A stretch of 47,691 nucleotides of DNA from Candidatus Uhrbacteria bacterium (GTDB lineage Bacteria; Patescibacteriota; Patescibacteriia; UBA9934). Positions 1-8,417 of this stretch are shown piece by piece (position 1 is the first letter of the stretch; each line of letters starts with the position of its first letter). The notes beneath the pieces were generated by a model. It saw only the letters and a list, made by a program, of their open reading frames with translations, did not search any database and was not told the origin of the DNA. The stretch is from the NCBI GenBank assembly GCA_018673485.1, contig JABHCP010000019.1, forward strand, positions 1 through 47,691, in the 5' to 3' direction. The position numbers and the translations under genes were made by a program.

Positions 1-504
1 AACCCCCTCCAGCTCCCCCTGCCCATTCGACAGGCTCAGGGCACCCTGAGGCACTTGAAGGGTGGGAAGGGGGAGGGCTTCGTTAGATGTAAACACCCCA
101 TCAAAAATTCCACCCTGCTCCTCTTGTACTTCGTCATCTGAATAAATTGCCGTTATCTCATAGCCAAGGATTCGAGCTAGTGATTGTGCTGTCTCGATAG
201 GGCCCTCGACCTTACGGGGCTCGGCATAAACAAATGCACGAGCTTCACTTGAAGCTGCAAAATATTCCGCACCATCTTTCCAGTCGCTTACTACAATATT
301 TCCGCGTTGGGCAATTAGCTCTTGGTAAAAATCATGCTGCCCGGATGCAAGCGAATCATAAAAACCAGCGCTCACAACCTGAAGTAAGAACAGTTTAAAA
401 ACTATAACACTTGCAAAAGCTATAAAAAACAAACGAAGTGCCTTAAGCCTTCTTTCAAATGACGGCATTGATCCTCCCTGCGCTCGCTTCTTCCCTGTCT
501 TCAT
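1..504 (-). CDS. ftsI: Penicillin-binding protein / FtsI-like N-terminus, 3' part beyond window
   Basis: Not in ORF track because it runs off the edge; minus-strand frame from ATG at 504 reads MKTGKKRAQGGSMPSFERRLKALRLFFIAFASVIVFKLFLLQVVSAGFYDSLASGQHDFYQELIAQRGNIVVSDWKDGAEYFAASSEARAFVYAEPRKVEGPIETAQSLARILGYEIT..., typical TM plus PBP dimerisation start. Confidence 0.75.
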   Translation of the reverse strand, partial: MKTGKKRAQGGSMPSFERRLKALRLFFIAFASVIVFKLFLLQVVSAGFYDSLASGQHDFYQELIAQRGNIVVSDWKDGAEYFAASSEARAFVYAEPRKVEGPIETAQSLARILGYEITAIYSDDEVQEEQGGIFDGVFTSNEALPLPTLQVPQGALSLSNGQGELEGV

Positions 505-557
505 GAACCTATTTTACCTTAAATCGATAGTCAGATGAGTGATTAATATGTGGATAG

Positions 558-592
558 AATAAAACCGCCAATTCTGGCGGCTCTATTGGTCA
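558..592 (-). terminator. Rho-independent terminator of 602..1039
   Basis: minus strand GCCGCCAGAATTGGCGGTTTTATT. Confidence 0.6.
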
Positions 593-601
593 AATTTGCT
601 T

Positions 602-1039
602 TTATGCTGCTTGGATCTCCTCCTCTGTCATAATACGTCCAATTGCTACATCAACGCTATCTTCTGATACCTCATACTCGGTAAGTCTAACAATCTGCCC
701 GCGGTGTGACTCATAGTCATTAAACTGCACAACATCGAGCTGCTCATCTTCTTCGTCCAATACCTTACCACTTTGCTCTACTGACAATTCATGATCCTCG
801 CCACCATATGGCACAACGTCATCGATTGCCTCTACCTCTTCATCAATGTCCTCAAACATTACCACCTCTTCTGACTCTGCATCAATCGAAAGCCAAATAT
901 GATCATCACCGTGAAACCAATACTGCATCTCGCCAGTGGTAAGATGAATCTTTTGTAACTTTGCTGAAGTAAAAGTTTTTCCACTTACGACTACTGGGCT
1001 ACCACCTAGTAATAAATCGAGGGCTTTTTGTACATTCAT
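602..1039 (-). CDS. Hypothetical acidic protein, possibly DUF4178-like
   Basis: 145 aa ORF with own terminator; N-terminal pattern GGSPVVVSGKTFTSAKLQKIHLTTGEMQYWFHGDDHIWLSID. Confidence 0.6.
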   Translation of the reverse strand: MNVQKALDLLLGGSPVVVSGKTFTSAKLQKIHLTTGEMQYWFHGDDHIWLSIDAESEEVVMFEDIDEEVEAIDDVVPYGGEDHELSVEQSGKVLDEEDEQLDVVQFNDYESHRGQIVRLTEYEVSEDSVDVAIGRIMTEEEIQAA

Positions 1040-1158
1040 AATATGAGCTAATTTGAATATTGACGAGCCTCGCTTATTAGTACTTGGAGACTCATGACCT
1101 TTGGCAGTATAACAATTTTTTTATTACTGTAAAGGGGGTGTGGAACAATCCTCTTATT

Positions 1159-2148
1159 CTAGTAATCCAATCCTTCTCGCGCCTGGACTCCGGAATAGAA
1201 ATAATGCTTGTGCATCTTTGCTTCAGTCACCAAATGCGCAATTGAAAGCAAATCTGGTTCTGGATGCCGACCAGTCATTAGCACCTCAACTCCTGGCTTT
1301 CGCGCCTCAATCGCATCGATCACTTCTTTCGAACTTAGCATGCCGAGCGCCACAGTTGAATTAATCTCATCGAGCACCACAAAATCATAATCACCCGATG
1401 TAAGCGCTTCACGCGCATCTTTAAGCCCCCGCTGAGCCTCAGACTTATCCTCATCATTTATATCAAAATCAAATGCACCAGTGATTGAGTCAATTCTATC
1501 ACGACCGGTAGCAAAATAATCGATCAACTTTATTTGATCGAACATTTTACGCTCGCTGTAATGCGTGTTCCCACCCTTATCGAAAAATACTATCTTCACT
1601 TTCTTCCCAGCGCCCGCCGCCCTTACTGACTGACCTATCGCGGAAGTTGTCTTCCCTTTTCCCTCGCCATGAATCAGTTGCACAAGACCGTAACCCTTGT
1701 GACCGATGATTCGATCGTCTGGTTGTGGTAATAATGCAAACTCTCTATAAGCTTCAATTACATCCACGACATATCCATCTATATCATCATCGAGATTATT
1801 GCGCGGATCGATCCACCTAAAATCCTTATGCTCCCATGAAAGTGCCAATTCGTGGTCTTCTATCGAAACGGTATAAAAGGTCTTTAGCACATCCTCACTT
1901 GCCATATCACCGAACCCCTTTGCCATCTTTTGATAAAACATCTTAGCATCACGCTTATCAATATGAATTCCAGTTTCTTCCAAAACCTCACGCACCAAAC
2001 AGTCCAACGGCTCTTCACCTGACTCCATCATCCCACCTGGTAAATCCCAATCCTCACCATACTCATTAGGATTCGAGCTACGCAAAAGCAAAACCTTACC
2101 AAGCCGGTCAACAAGCAGTGCCTTATGTGAATTGTAAAGTTTATGCAT
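1159..2148 (-). CDS. Nudix hydrolase fused to corrinoid (cob(I)alamin) adenosyltransferase CobO/BtuR
   Basis: N-terminal Nudix box GGMMESGEEPLDCLVREVLEETGI; C-terminal GYGLVQLIHGEGKGKTTSAIGQSVRAAG, VVLDEINSTVALG, GVEVLMTGRHPEPDLLSIAHLVTE, AREGLDY as in CobA/CobO/BtuR. Confidence 0.88.
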   Translation of the reverse strand: MHKLYNSHKALLVDRLGKVLLLRSSNPNEYGEDWDLPGGMMESGEEPLDCLVREVLEETGIHIDKRDAKMFYQKMAKGFGDMASEDVLKTFYTVSIEDHELALSWEHKDFRWIDPRNNLDDDIDGYVVDVIEAYREFALLPQPDDRIIGHKGYGLVQLIHGEGKGKTTSAIGQSVRAAGAGKKVKIVFFDKGGNTHYSERKMFDQIKLIDYFATGRDRIDSITGAFDFDINDEDKSEAQRGLKDAREALTSGDYDFVVLDEINSTVALGMLSSKEVIDAIEARKPGVEVLMTGRHPEPDLLSIAHLVTEAKMHKHYFYSGVQAREGLDY

Positions 2149-2593
2149 ATAAATCTTTTTTCTCTTGATAAACCTCTAACACCTGACGCAAACAAGGGCT
2201 TGCAGTCTCTTGATCGACAACTGCTGGGTTAAACCAACCGAATTCAGTGTGTTCTGCTGATAAAATAACAGGAATCTCAAAATTTACTTTTATGATATAT
2301 ATAACCGCCATCACTCTTCTATCGTCATCTCCCCCAATAGACCAAAGCGAAGCAGTTATTATCTGCTTATTTAATACATCCAGCTCAACACCAAGCTCTT
2401 CTTGCAACTCGCGAGCCAGTGCATCATTGATAGTTTTATCAGCTTTATCCATTCGACCACCTGGGATATCCCACGACCCGGCTCCCGCTTGATGATCTTT
2501 TTCTACACCTGAATCCCGTACTAACAAGATCTTTCCTTCCTGATTAATAATCAGGGCTTTATTTGCCACAAACATCTTTTGCATAATTGACAA
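2141..2593 (-). CDS. Nudix hydrolase
   Basis: GSWDIPGGRMDKADKTINDALARELQEELGVEL; overlaps next gene by 8 bp. Confidence 0.85.
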   Translation of the reverse strand: MSIMQKMFVANKALIINQEGKILLVRDSGVEKDHQAGAGSWDIPGGRMDKADKTINDALARELQEELGVELDVLNKQIITASLWSIGGDDDRRVMAVIYIIKVNFEIPVILSAEHTEFGWFNPAVVDQETASPCLRQVLEVYQEKKDLYA

Positions 2594-2661
2594 TATTACG
2601 TGTTTCTCTTATTCTCATGCTACACGAACTTGCATAACTTCAACAAGAGGTATCTGTTCAC

Positions 2662-2790
2662 ATGTTGGTCAACGTTTCAACCTTTCTCGGTCAGCTCTTT
2701 GCCTTTGGTGCAATCACTGCGCTCTCGGTAGGAATAGTTGGACTACTCAATGCGCACCTAGACCATCAAGACAAGATACGTAAAGCATGA
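2662..2790 (+). CDS. 42-aa single-TM small protein
   Basis: MLVNVSTFLGQLFAFGAITALSVGIVGLLNAHLDHQDKIRKA; AAGAGG upstream; TTGACA-17-TATTCT promoter at 2587-2615; ATGA overlap with next ORF. Confidence 0.6.
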   Translation: MLVNVSTFLGQLFAFGAITALSVGIVGLLNAHLDHQDKIRKA

Positions 2791-2981
2791 GTGGCTACAA
2801 GCTCTATCTACTACTGCTTGGGCTAGCTGGCCTAACGATCGCCACGATTTCGATCAAGGCATTGCTCGAGGCCCACCGCATCCCACAATTTTTCATGCGT
2901 TGCATGCGTAAACGGTCTGCACGACACAAACGCCCACTTCCCAAGCCGATCTCCCCGCACCACCCACCGCCTCGCCGGTAG
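2787..2981 (+). CDS. 64-aa small membrane protein with basic/proline-rich tail
   Basis: One hydrophobic segment then RKRSARHKRPLPKPISPHHPPPRR; start overlaps stop of 2662..2790 (ATGA). Confidence 0.55.
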   Translation: MSGYKLYLLLLGLAGLTIATISIKALLEAHRIPQFFMRCMRKRSARHKRPLPKPISPHHPPPRR

Positions 2982-2999
2982 GGTGGTTTCGCTTTTACC

Positions 3000-3028
3000 T
3001 GTGGACAGCAGTTTAACTGTTATCCACA
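3000..3028. repeat. 29-bp element TGTGGACAGCAGTTTAACTGTTATCCACA (copy 1)
   Basis: 27/29 identical to reverse complement of 30027..30055. Confidence 0.85.
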
Positions 3029-3328
3029 GATAAGCCCTCAGCGACGTCTTGGTGGAGAAGTAATGCTGTTCAACTAAAAAAAATTTATTTATAAAAGCGA
3101 ACAACCGACCGCCTTTTTAGGGCGGCCGGTACGGCGAATCGAACGGGCGAGCTTCACGCTCTGGTGTCTGAGCCTTATTGATGAAAGGCTACCAGATGAG
3201 AAGGCTCTGTGACATCCCGATCTCGATACACTGCGGCACGACATTCGAGATGAAGAAGATCACGAGAGTATGGATCAAGGATGCACCTCCAGGGTTCTTG
3301 AATCCGAATTTAGTATATTAATAAACAG

Positions 3329-3352
3329 AAAACGAGCCAATTGACTCGTTTT
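3329..3352. terminator. Hairpin AAACGAGCCAATTGACTCGTTTT
   Basis: inverted repeat with T-run. Confidence 0.6.
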
Positions 3353-3428
3353 CATATTTTCTTCGCTTTCGCGATCCCAATGATTTATTCAGTACACAGT
3401 TCGCAGTACGCAGTGCTTAGTTTACGAT

Positions 3429-6400
3429 CTAACTGCATCCACTAGTCGAACCGCAATTCAGACACTTGTAACACGCTCCGTTTCGGACCATTACTGATCC
3501 GCAAGTATCGCACGCCGGTGCATCAGACAAGTTGTCAAACGTCATGCCAAGTGCTGCAACACCCTCAACTACCGCTTCTTGTGCTGTCTCATCGACCTTG
3601 CTTTCAAACATCTTCACCTGTGCCTTCTTGGCTGTTTCTGATGGCTCATCTTCAGACTCCTGTAATTCAACCTCATCTTCAACCTTCTCTTCCAAGGCAT
3701 TTATTCCTACTGCACGCTGATCTTCTTGTGAAAGGAACTTTAGTGCCATCCATCTGAAAATGTAATCAACGATGGACTTTGCCATTCGAATGTTTGGATT
3801 GCTGGTGAACCCTGATGGTTCAAAGCGCATGTGTACAAACTTATTCACCAGAACCTGAAGCGGTACACCGTACTGCAAGGCCATGGAAACACTAGTTGCA
3901 AATGAATCCATCAAACCACTCATAACTGAACCCTGCTTACTCATTGTTACAAAAATCTCACCCGGAGTGCCATCACTGTAAAGTCCAACTGTAATGTAAC
4001 CCTTGTAATTCGCAATCGAGAATCGATGTGTGATTGACTTACGTTCATCTGGCATTCTTCGTCGTCGTGGAGCGAGATTTGTTTTAGTAACTTTAGCAGT
4101 CTTAACCTCTTGAGATCCCTCCTCCTTCGCTAAAGCTACGGCGGACAGGTCGACTTCGCTCGGGATGACGGTTTCTGGAATACCACTATCCGCTACCGTC
4201 ACCTTACCATCATCATCTGTGTCATTTGAAGTCGTAAGTGCTTGCTGTTTCTTTGAACCATCGCGATAAATCGCAATTGCTTTTAGCCCCATCTTCCAAC
4301 CCCGCATGTAAACATCCCCAACATCCTCAACGGTTGCATCATTGGGCATGTTTACAGTCTTACTAATTGCACCAGAGATAAACGGCTGTGTTGCGGCCAT
4401 CATATCTAAGTGACCCCGATAGTGGATTGTTCTGCTTCCATTCTTTGCCTTGAACGCGCAATCAAATACACTTAAATGCTCATCTTTAATGTGAGGTGCG
4501 CCCTCGATTGTGTCCATCTTCTCAATGAATGCATGGATCTCATCAATCTGGCCCTGATCATAGCCTAAACGCATGAGAGCCTCGGGTACTGTTCCGTTAA
4601 CAATCTTTAGCATTCCACCACCAACGAGCCATTTGTATTTAACAAGCGCAATGTCAGGTTCAACACCCGTTGTATCGCAGTCCATTAAAAATGCAATTGT
4701 TCCAGTTGGAGCAAGTACTGAGATTTGCGCATTGCGCAGTCCGTGCTTCCTCGCACCGTCAACCGTATTGTCCCACGACTTTCGTGCCTCAAACAATAAG
4801 TCAGCCGGCACACCATCTGGATTAATATCATACGCAGCAGTGCGGTGCATCTGCATCACCTCAAGCGCTGAACCTTCGTTTTCAGAATACCCATCAAATG
4901 TACCAATCTTCTCTGCTATCTTTGATGATTGATAATACGTGTGACCTGTTAAAAGTGCCATTACAGACGCAGCCAAGTTTCGTCCTTCGTCAGAATCATA
5001 TGCCAGGCCTCTGCTCATCAAAAGAGCTCCCAAGTTAGCAAATCCAATTCCAAGTGGTCGGAAGCTGTGTGAATTATGTTCAATAGCTGGAGTTGGGTAA
5101 CTTGAATTCCCTACAGCAATCTCCATTGCGGTCACGATAACCTCTGATGCCTTTTTAAAGCTCTCTGTGTCAAACTCCATCACGCCATCCTTTTCTTTTC
5201 TAAACGCCATTAAGTTTAGTGATGCAAGGTTGCAAGCTGAGTCATCTAAGAACATGTACTCGGAACACGGATTTGAACCATTAATACGTCCAGAATTTTT
5301 ACATGTGTGCCACCTGTTTGTTGTTGTATCGTACTGAATTCCAGGATCTCCGCACTCCCATGCAGCGAGCGACATCTTGCGGAATAAGTCGCGTGCTTTA
5401 TATGTCACGGAATCATTACCAGTCGTAACTTCTTTAGTCGCCCAAGGAGCATCCGCCTCAACAGCCTCCATAAATGCGTCATTCACTCTTACTGAGTTGT
5501 TCGCGTTTTGGAAAAATATTGATCCATATGCGTCCCCATCCATAGATGCATCATAACCGGCATCGATCAATGCCCAAGCCTTCTTCTCCTCTTTTACTTT
5601 GCACTCGATAAACTCTTCAATGTCAGGATGCTCGATATTTAAAATAACCATCTTTGCTGCTCGCCGCGTTTTTCCACCCGACTTTACAACTCCTGCAAAC
5701 GCATCAAACCCCTTCATAAATGATACTGGGCCAGACGACTTACCGTTTGATCCACCCAAAAATTCCTTTGATGATCGCAGGTTACTTAGGTTTGAACCAG
5801 TTCCTGAACCCTGCTTAAACAACATGCTCTCAGTGGTTGCAAGTTGCATAATTGAACGCATATCATCTTCAACTGAGTTGATGAAGCATGCTGAGCATTG
5901 TGGATGAGGATTTACTCCAACATTAAACCAAACTGGGCTGTTAAACGCTGCTTTTTGATTAATTAATATTGCAGTTAGCTCTTCTTCAAAAACCTGAGCG
6001 TCTTGCGCTGAATAGAAGTAACCATCTTGTCGCCCCCAATTAGCCATTGTGGTCGCAACACGGCCGATAAGTTGCTTCATTGACGCTTCACGCTCGGGTG
6101 TCCCTACCTTTCCTCGGAAATACTTTTGCGCAACAATGTTAGTTGCGGTTTGCGACCAACTCTTTGGTGTTTCAATGTCGTTTTGTTCAAAAAGAACCTC
6201 TCCGTTTGCATCTTTAATTGAAGCTGTACGCATCTCCCAATCGATCTCATCGTATGGGTGCACACCCTCTTGTGTGAAAAATCTTCCGAATCTTATTCCA
6301 TTTCCATAAATTGGCGCCTTTGAACGAACCGGAATAAAAGTTTGCTTGTGCCGAATATATTTAAGAGCAACATGAACCAAGTTATTATCAATCAAAGTCA

Positions 6401-6695
6401 TGTTAATAACCTCACGCACATCACCCGTATTTGGAACTGTGTGTCCATCAAAAATTCTCTGCAATCGAGAAATAGCTTGAGTTGAAACTTTTTCAATCTG
6501 CTCCTTGTCATCCATTCCAGCATCAAGCAATGCTTTTTTTACAGATTGATAAAGTTTTTGAGCGTCAAATTCTTGCTCTTGCCCATCACGCTTACGAACC
6601 GTCTTGAGTGAAGTCATATACTGCCAAACCGCATCGCTTACATTTTCTGTCTTTTCCTCTACGCGCTGCGTGAGTTGTGGTGTCATGTGGTCCAT
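3429..6695 (-). CDS. nrdJ: Adenosylcobalamin-dependent (class II) ribonucleoside-diphosphate reductase
   Basis: 1088 aa; ATP-cone-like N-term, FNSPVWFNVG, NPCSEYMFLDDSACNLASLNL, Zn-ribbon C-term CDTCGSVMVRNGACYKCLNCGSTSGCS. Confidence 0.95.
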   Translation of the reverse strand: MDHMTPQLTQRVEEKTENVSDAVWQYMTSLKTVRKRDGQEQEFDAQKLYQSVKKALLDAGMDDKEQIEKVSTQAISRLQRIFDGHTVPNTGDVREVINMTLIDNNLVHVALKYIRHKQTFIPVRSKAPIYGNGIRFGRFFTQEGVHPYDEIDWEMRTASIKDANGEVLFEQNDIETPKSWSQTATNIVAQKYFRGKVGTPEREASMKQLIGRVATTMANWGRQDGYFYSAQDAQVFEEELTAILINQKAAFNSPVWFNVGVNPHPQCSACFINSVEDDMRSIMQLATTESMLFKQGSGTGSNLSNLRSSKEFLGGSNGKSSGPVSFMKGFDAFAGVVKSGGKTRRAAKMVILNIEHPDIEEFIECKVKEEKKAWALIDAGYDASMDGDAYGSIFFQNANNSVRVNDAFMEAVEADAPWATKEVTTGNDSVTYKARDLFRKMSLAAWECGDPGIQYDTTTNRWHTCKNSGRINGSNPCSEYMFLDDSACNLASLNLMAFRKEKDGVMEFDTESFKKASEVIVTAMEIAVGNSSYPTPAIEHNSHSFRPLGIGFANLGALLMSRGLAYDSDEGRNLAASVMALLTGHTYYQSSKIAEKIGTFDGYSENEGSALEVMQMHRTAAYDINPDGVPADLLFEARKSWDNTVDGARKHGLRNAQISVLAPTGTIAFLMDCDTTGVEPDIALVKYKWLVGGGMLKIVNGTVPEALMRLGYDQGQIDEIHAFIEKMDTIEGAPHIKDEHLSVFDCAFKAKNGSRTIHYRGHLDMMAATQPFISGAISKTVNMPNDATVEDVGDVYMRGWKMGLKAIAIYRDGSKKQQALTTSNDTDDDGKVTVADSGIPETVIPSEVDLSAVALAKEEGSQEVKTAKVTKTNLAPRRRRMPDERKSITHRFSIANYKGYITVGLYSDGTPGEIFVTMSKQGSVMSGLMDSFATSVSMALQYGVPLQVLVNKFVHMRFEPSGFTSNPNIRMAKSIVDYIFRWMALKFLSQEDQRAVGINALEEKVEDEVELQESEDEPSETAKKAQVKMFESKVDETAQEAVVEGVAALGMTFDNLSDAPACDTCGSVMVRNGACYKCLNCGSTSGCS
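4112..4170. repeat. Nested dispersed repeats inside nrdJ
   Basis: GAGATCCC/TCGACTTCGCTCGGGATGACG split by 30 nt TCCTCCTTCGCTAAAGCTACGGCGGACAGG (4120-4149). Confidence 0.75.
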
Positions 6696-6785
6696 AGTAC
6701 AAAAGCAAATAAAAATTAGGGGTTTCTCTCAATCGACGAATGCCCGTAGGCAAGTATTGCTCAGTTTATCAGAGGTAAATTAAAA

Positions 6786-6812
6786 ATCCCAGACGTGTGG
6801 GATTCCACTTCT
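6786..6812 (-). terminator. Terminator-like hairpin in nrdJ leader
   Basis: minus strand AATCCCACACGTCTGGGATTTTTAATTT, between nrdJ promoter and nrdJ ATG. Confidence 0.6.
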
Positions 6813-6839
6813 CCCTCTGCGAAGCACTTTATTTGATCA

Positions 6840-6895
6840 ACACTATATCTTGTGCTGACAGTGAGAATTGTACCACTACATCTTGTGTTTGCCAA
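6840..6895 (-). promoter_or_regulatory. nrdJ promoter with two NrdR-box-like sites
   Basis: minus strand TTGGCA-17-TACAAT (6895..6867); boxes 6840-6855 (ACACTATATCTTGTGC on +) and 6873-6888 (CCACTACATCTTGTGT on +), 33 bp apart start to start. Confidence 0.7.
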
Positions 6896-6988
6896 AACGT
6901 AAAACTGTGGATAAGAAGCGTCGGAAAATACAGTTTTGATAATTACTGTGTTTTCATCAAACTCCGAGCAACTACGCGATGAATTTCC

Positions 6989-7564
6989 TTAAAATCCCAT
7001 CGTCAAATTGATCTCCGCCTTGCTCTTTGGAAATTCAAAGTCAACTTCGACCATTCGGCGCTCACCCATTCTGTCATCAAACAAAATGTATCCATTCTTT
7101 TGACCAAATTCCAAAACTTCTTTGGTGACCTTAACGTCCTGCATACAATAATCAATAATTTCTTGCACCTTCCCTTCTTTCCACCAAGCAACTGCCTGAA
7201 GCCCATGCGCACTCTTTCTCGTACCAAGTGTTGCCGCAGCCACATCATCAAGCTTAATGCGATAGCCAAGACTCTGACGGATCTGCTCAAGCATGTCGAG
7301 CTGTGGAATTTGTAATAAGTCACCTGGATAATACTTGTTGAGAACAGGCACATCAAAACCGACGCTATTGTAACCAATCAAACAGTCCGCTGCCTCCAAG
7401 TCTTTAAGGAGTTCCTGCATCTGCGTGTGCTTGTACGACTTCCAGGAATCATCAGCATAAAAATAAGCACAAACTACCGAGACGTCGAGTTTTTCAGGAA
7501 AATACCCACCAACATCATCAAAAGTATTTTGTGTTTCAATATCGAAAACAACTGCATTATTCAT
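6989..7564 (-). CDS. 3'-5' exonuclease, RNase H-like fold (PolB/DnaQ-like)
   Basis: MNNAVVFDIETQNTF ... LIGYNSVGFDVPVLNKYY ... YCMQDVKVTKEVLEFG. Confidence 0.75.
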   Translation of the reverse strand: MNNAVVFDIETQNTFDDVGGYFPEKLDVSVVCAYFYADDSWKSYKHTQMQELLKDLEAADCLIGYNSVGFDVPVLNKYYPGDLLQIPQLDMLEQIRQSLGYRIKLDDVAAATLGTRKSAHGLQAVAWWKEGKVQEIIDYCMQDVKVTKEVLEFGQKNGYILFDDRMGERRMVEVDFEFPKSKAEINLTMGF

Positions 7565-7684
7565 ATCGGCCACATTGTACCACAATCAGTTATCTCGATC
7601 TCTCATCGGAAATCGCATATCATCATATTGACTTAACCACAAAACCCAGCTAACGTTAGTTTTGAACCAGGCCATGGAGGCAAA

Positions 7685-8269
7685 ATGGTCATCACACTCC
7701 TTCTTCTGACTGCTCTGGGTTGCAGCAGTCCGCAGGCTGAGGTGGCGACTAGTCTGCCGCCACCTGACAAATGTCCTGTCGTCATGGAATCGTCAAGCGA
7801 CACCTTCACCTTCAACCTCGAACCCATGTTCGTACAATACTGCCCTGAAGGCAATCCGGTCCTACGCTTTGAGCTTGAAAACGATGTATTTGCTGGTGAC
7901 CGCGTTCTAATCACCTGTCTAGGAGGTGCACGCAACAATCGTGGAACCTGTGAGATACAGCTTCTGGCCACTGTGAACTACCAGTTCCTGGTGACCAGGC
8001 CCCAACACAAGGTAAGGCGCACACGTAGACGCCAGAAAGCCGAACCTGATACGATTAGAATCGATCTAAACGATGCTGAACATGGCTTACCTAGTTGCAG
8101 AGGTGACGAGTACTACATTTGGCTCTCAGGTGATCGAGATGAAGCGACATCGAACTGCTCCATCGCACTCCCGACCTTTGCACACACCTGGCCCCTTGAT
8201 CAACTTTACTACTCATTCATGGACGGTAACGCACTACTCGCGTTCCGATACGAAACACCGCCCCACTAA
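7685..8269 (+). CDS. Putative lipoprotein of unknown function
   Basis: 194 aa, lipobox LTALGC; GGAGG RBS; TTGACT-17-TAACGT upstream; terminator at 8255-8278. Confidence 0.6.
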   Translation: MVITLLLLTALGCSSPQAEVATSLPPPDKCPVVMESSSDTFTFNLEPMFVQYCPEGNPVLRFELENDVFAGDRVLITCLGGARNNRGTCEIQLLATVNYQFLVTRPQHKVRRTRRRQKAEPDTIRIDLNDAEHGLPSCRGDEYYIWLSGDRDEATSNCSIALPTFAHTWPLDQLYYSFMDGNALLAFRYETPPH

Positions 8270-8285
8270 GGGCGGTGTCGCTGCT
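8255..8285 (+). terminator. Terminator hairpin ACACCGCC..GGCGGTGT
   Basis: perfect 8-bp stem at gene end. Confidence 0.6.
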
Positions 8286-8417
8286 TCTAAAAAAATCTAT
8301 GCATTAAACGGGCGGCGATCGCTTCGGAGGACAAACAGGAGGCCTTACCTTGTGCTGTGTCCCTTGTGGATTCTGAGCCACCGTTGCTGTTCTCGGCCTG
8401 GGGGCACTTCGTCTCCC

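Noticed and set aside
3092-3321. Strong hairpin ACCGACCGCC..GGCGGCCGGT and 46-aa ORF MKGYQMRRLCDIPISIHCGTTFEMKKITRVWIKDAPPGFLNPNLVY
   Set aside because: Possible sRNA or small gene, but no clear RBS/promoter and no recognisable RNA family; too weak to call.
3518-6309. Several plus-strand ORFs antisense to nrdJ
   Set aside because: Antisense to a clearly coding gene, Ser/Pro-rich shadow ORFs.
6696-6990. Cobalamin riboswitch upstream of nrdJ
   Set aside because: Looked for it because nrdJ and CobO are B12-linked; no B12-box-like core seen by eye. A covariance-model scan would decide.
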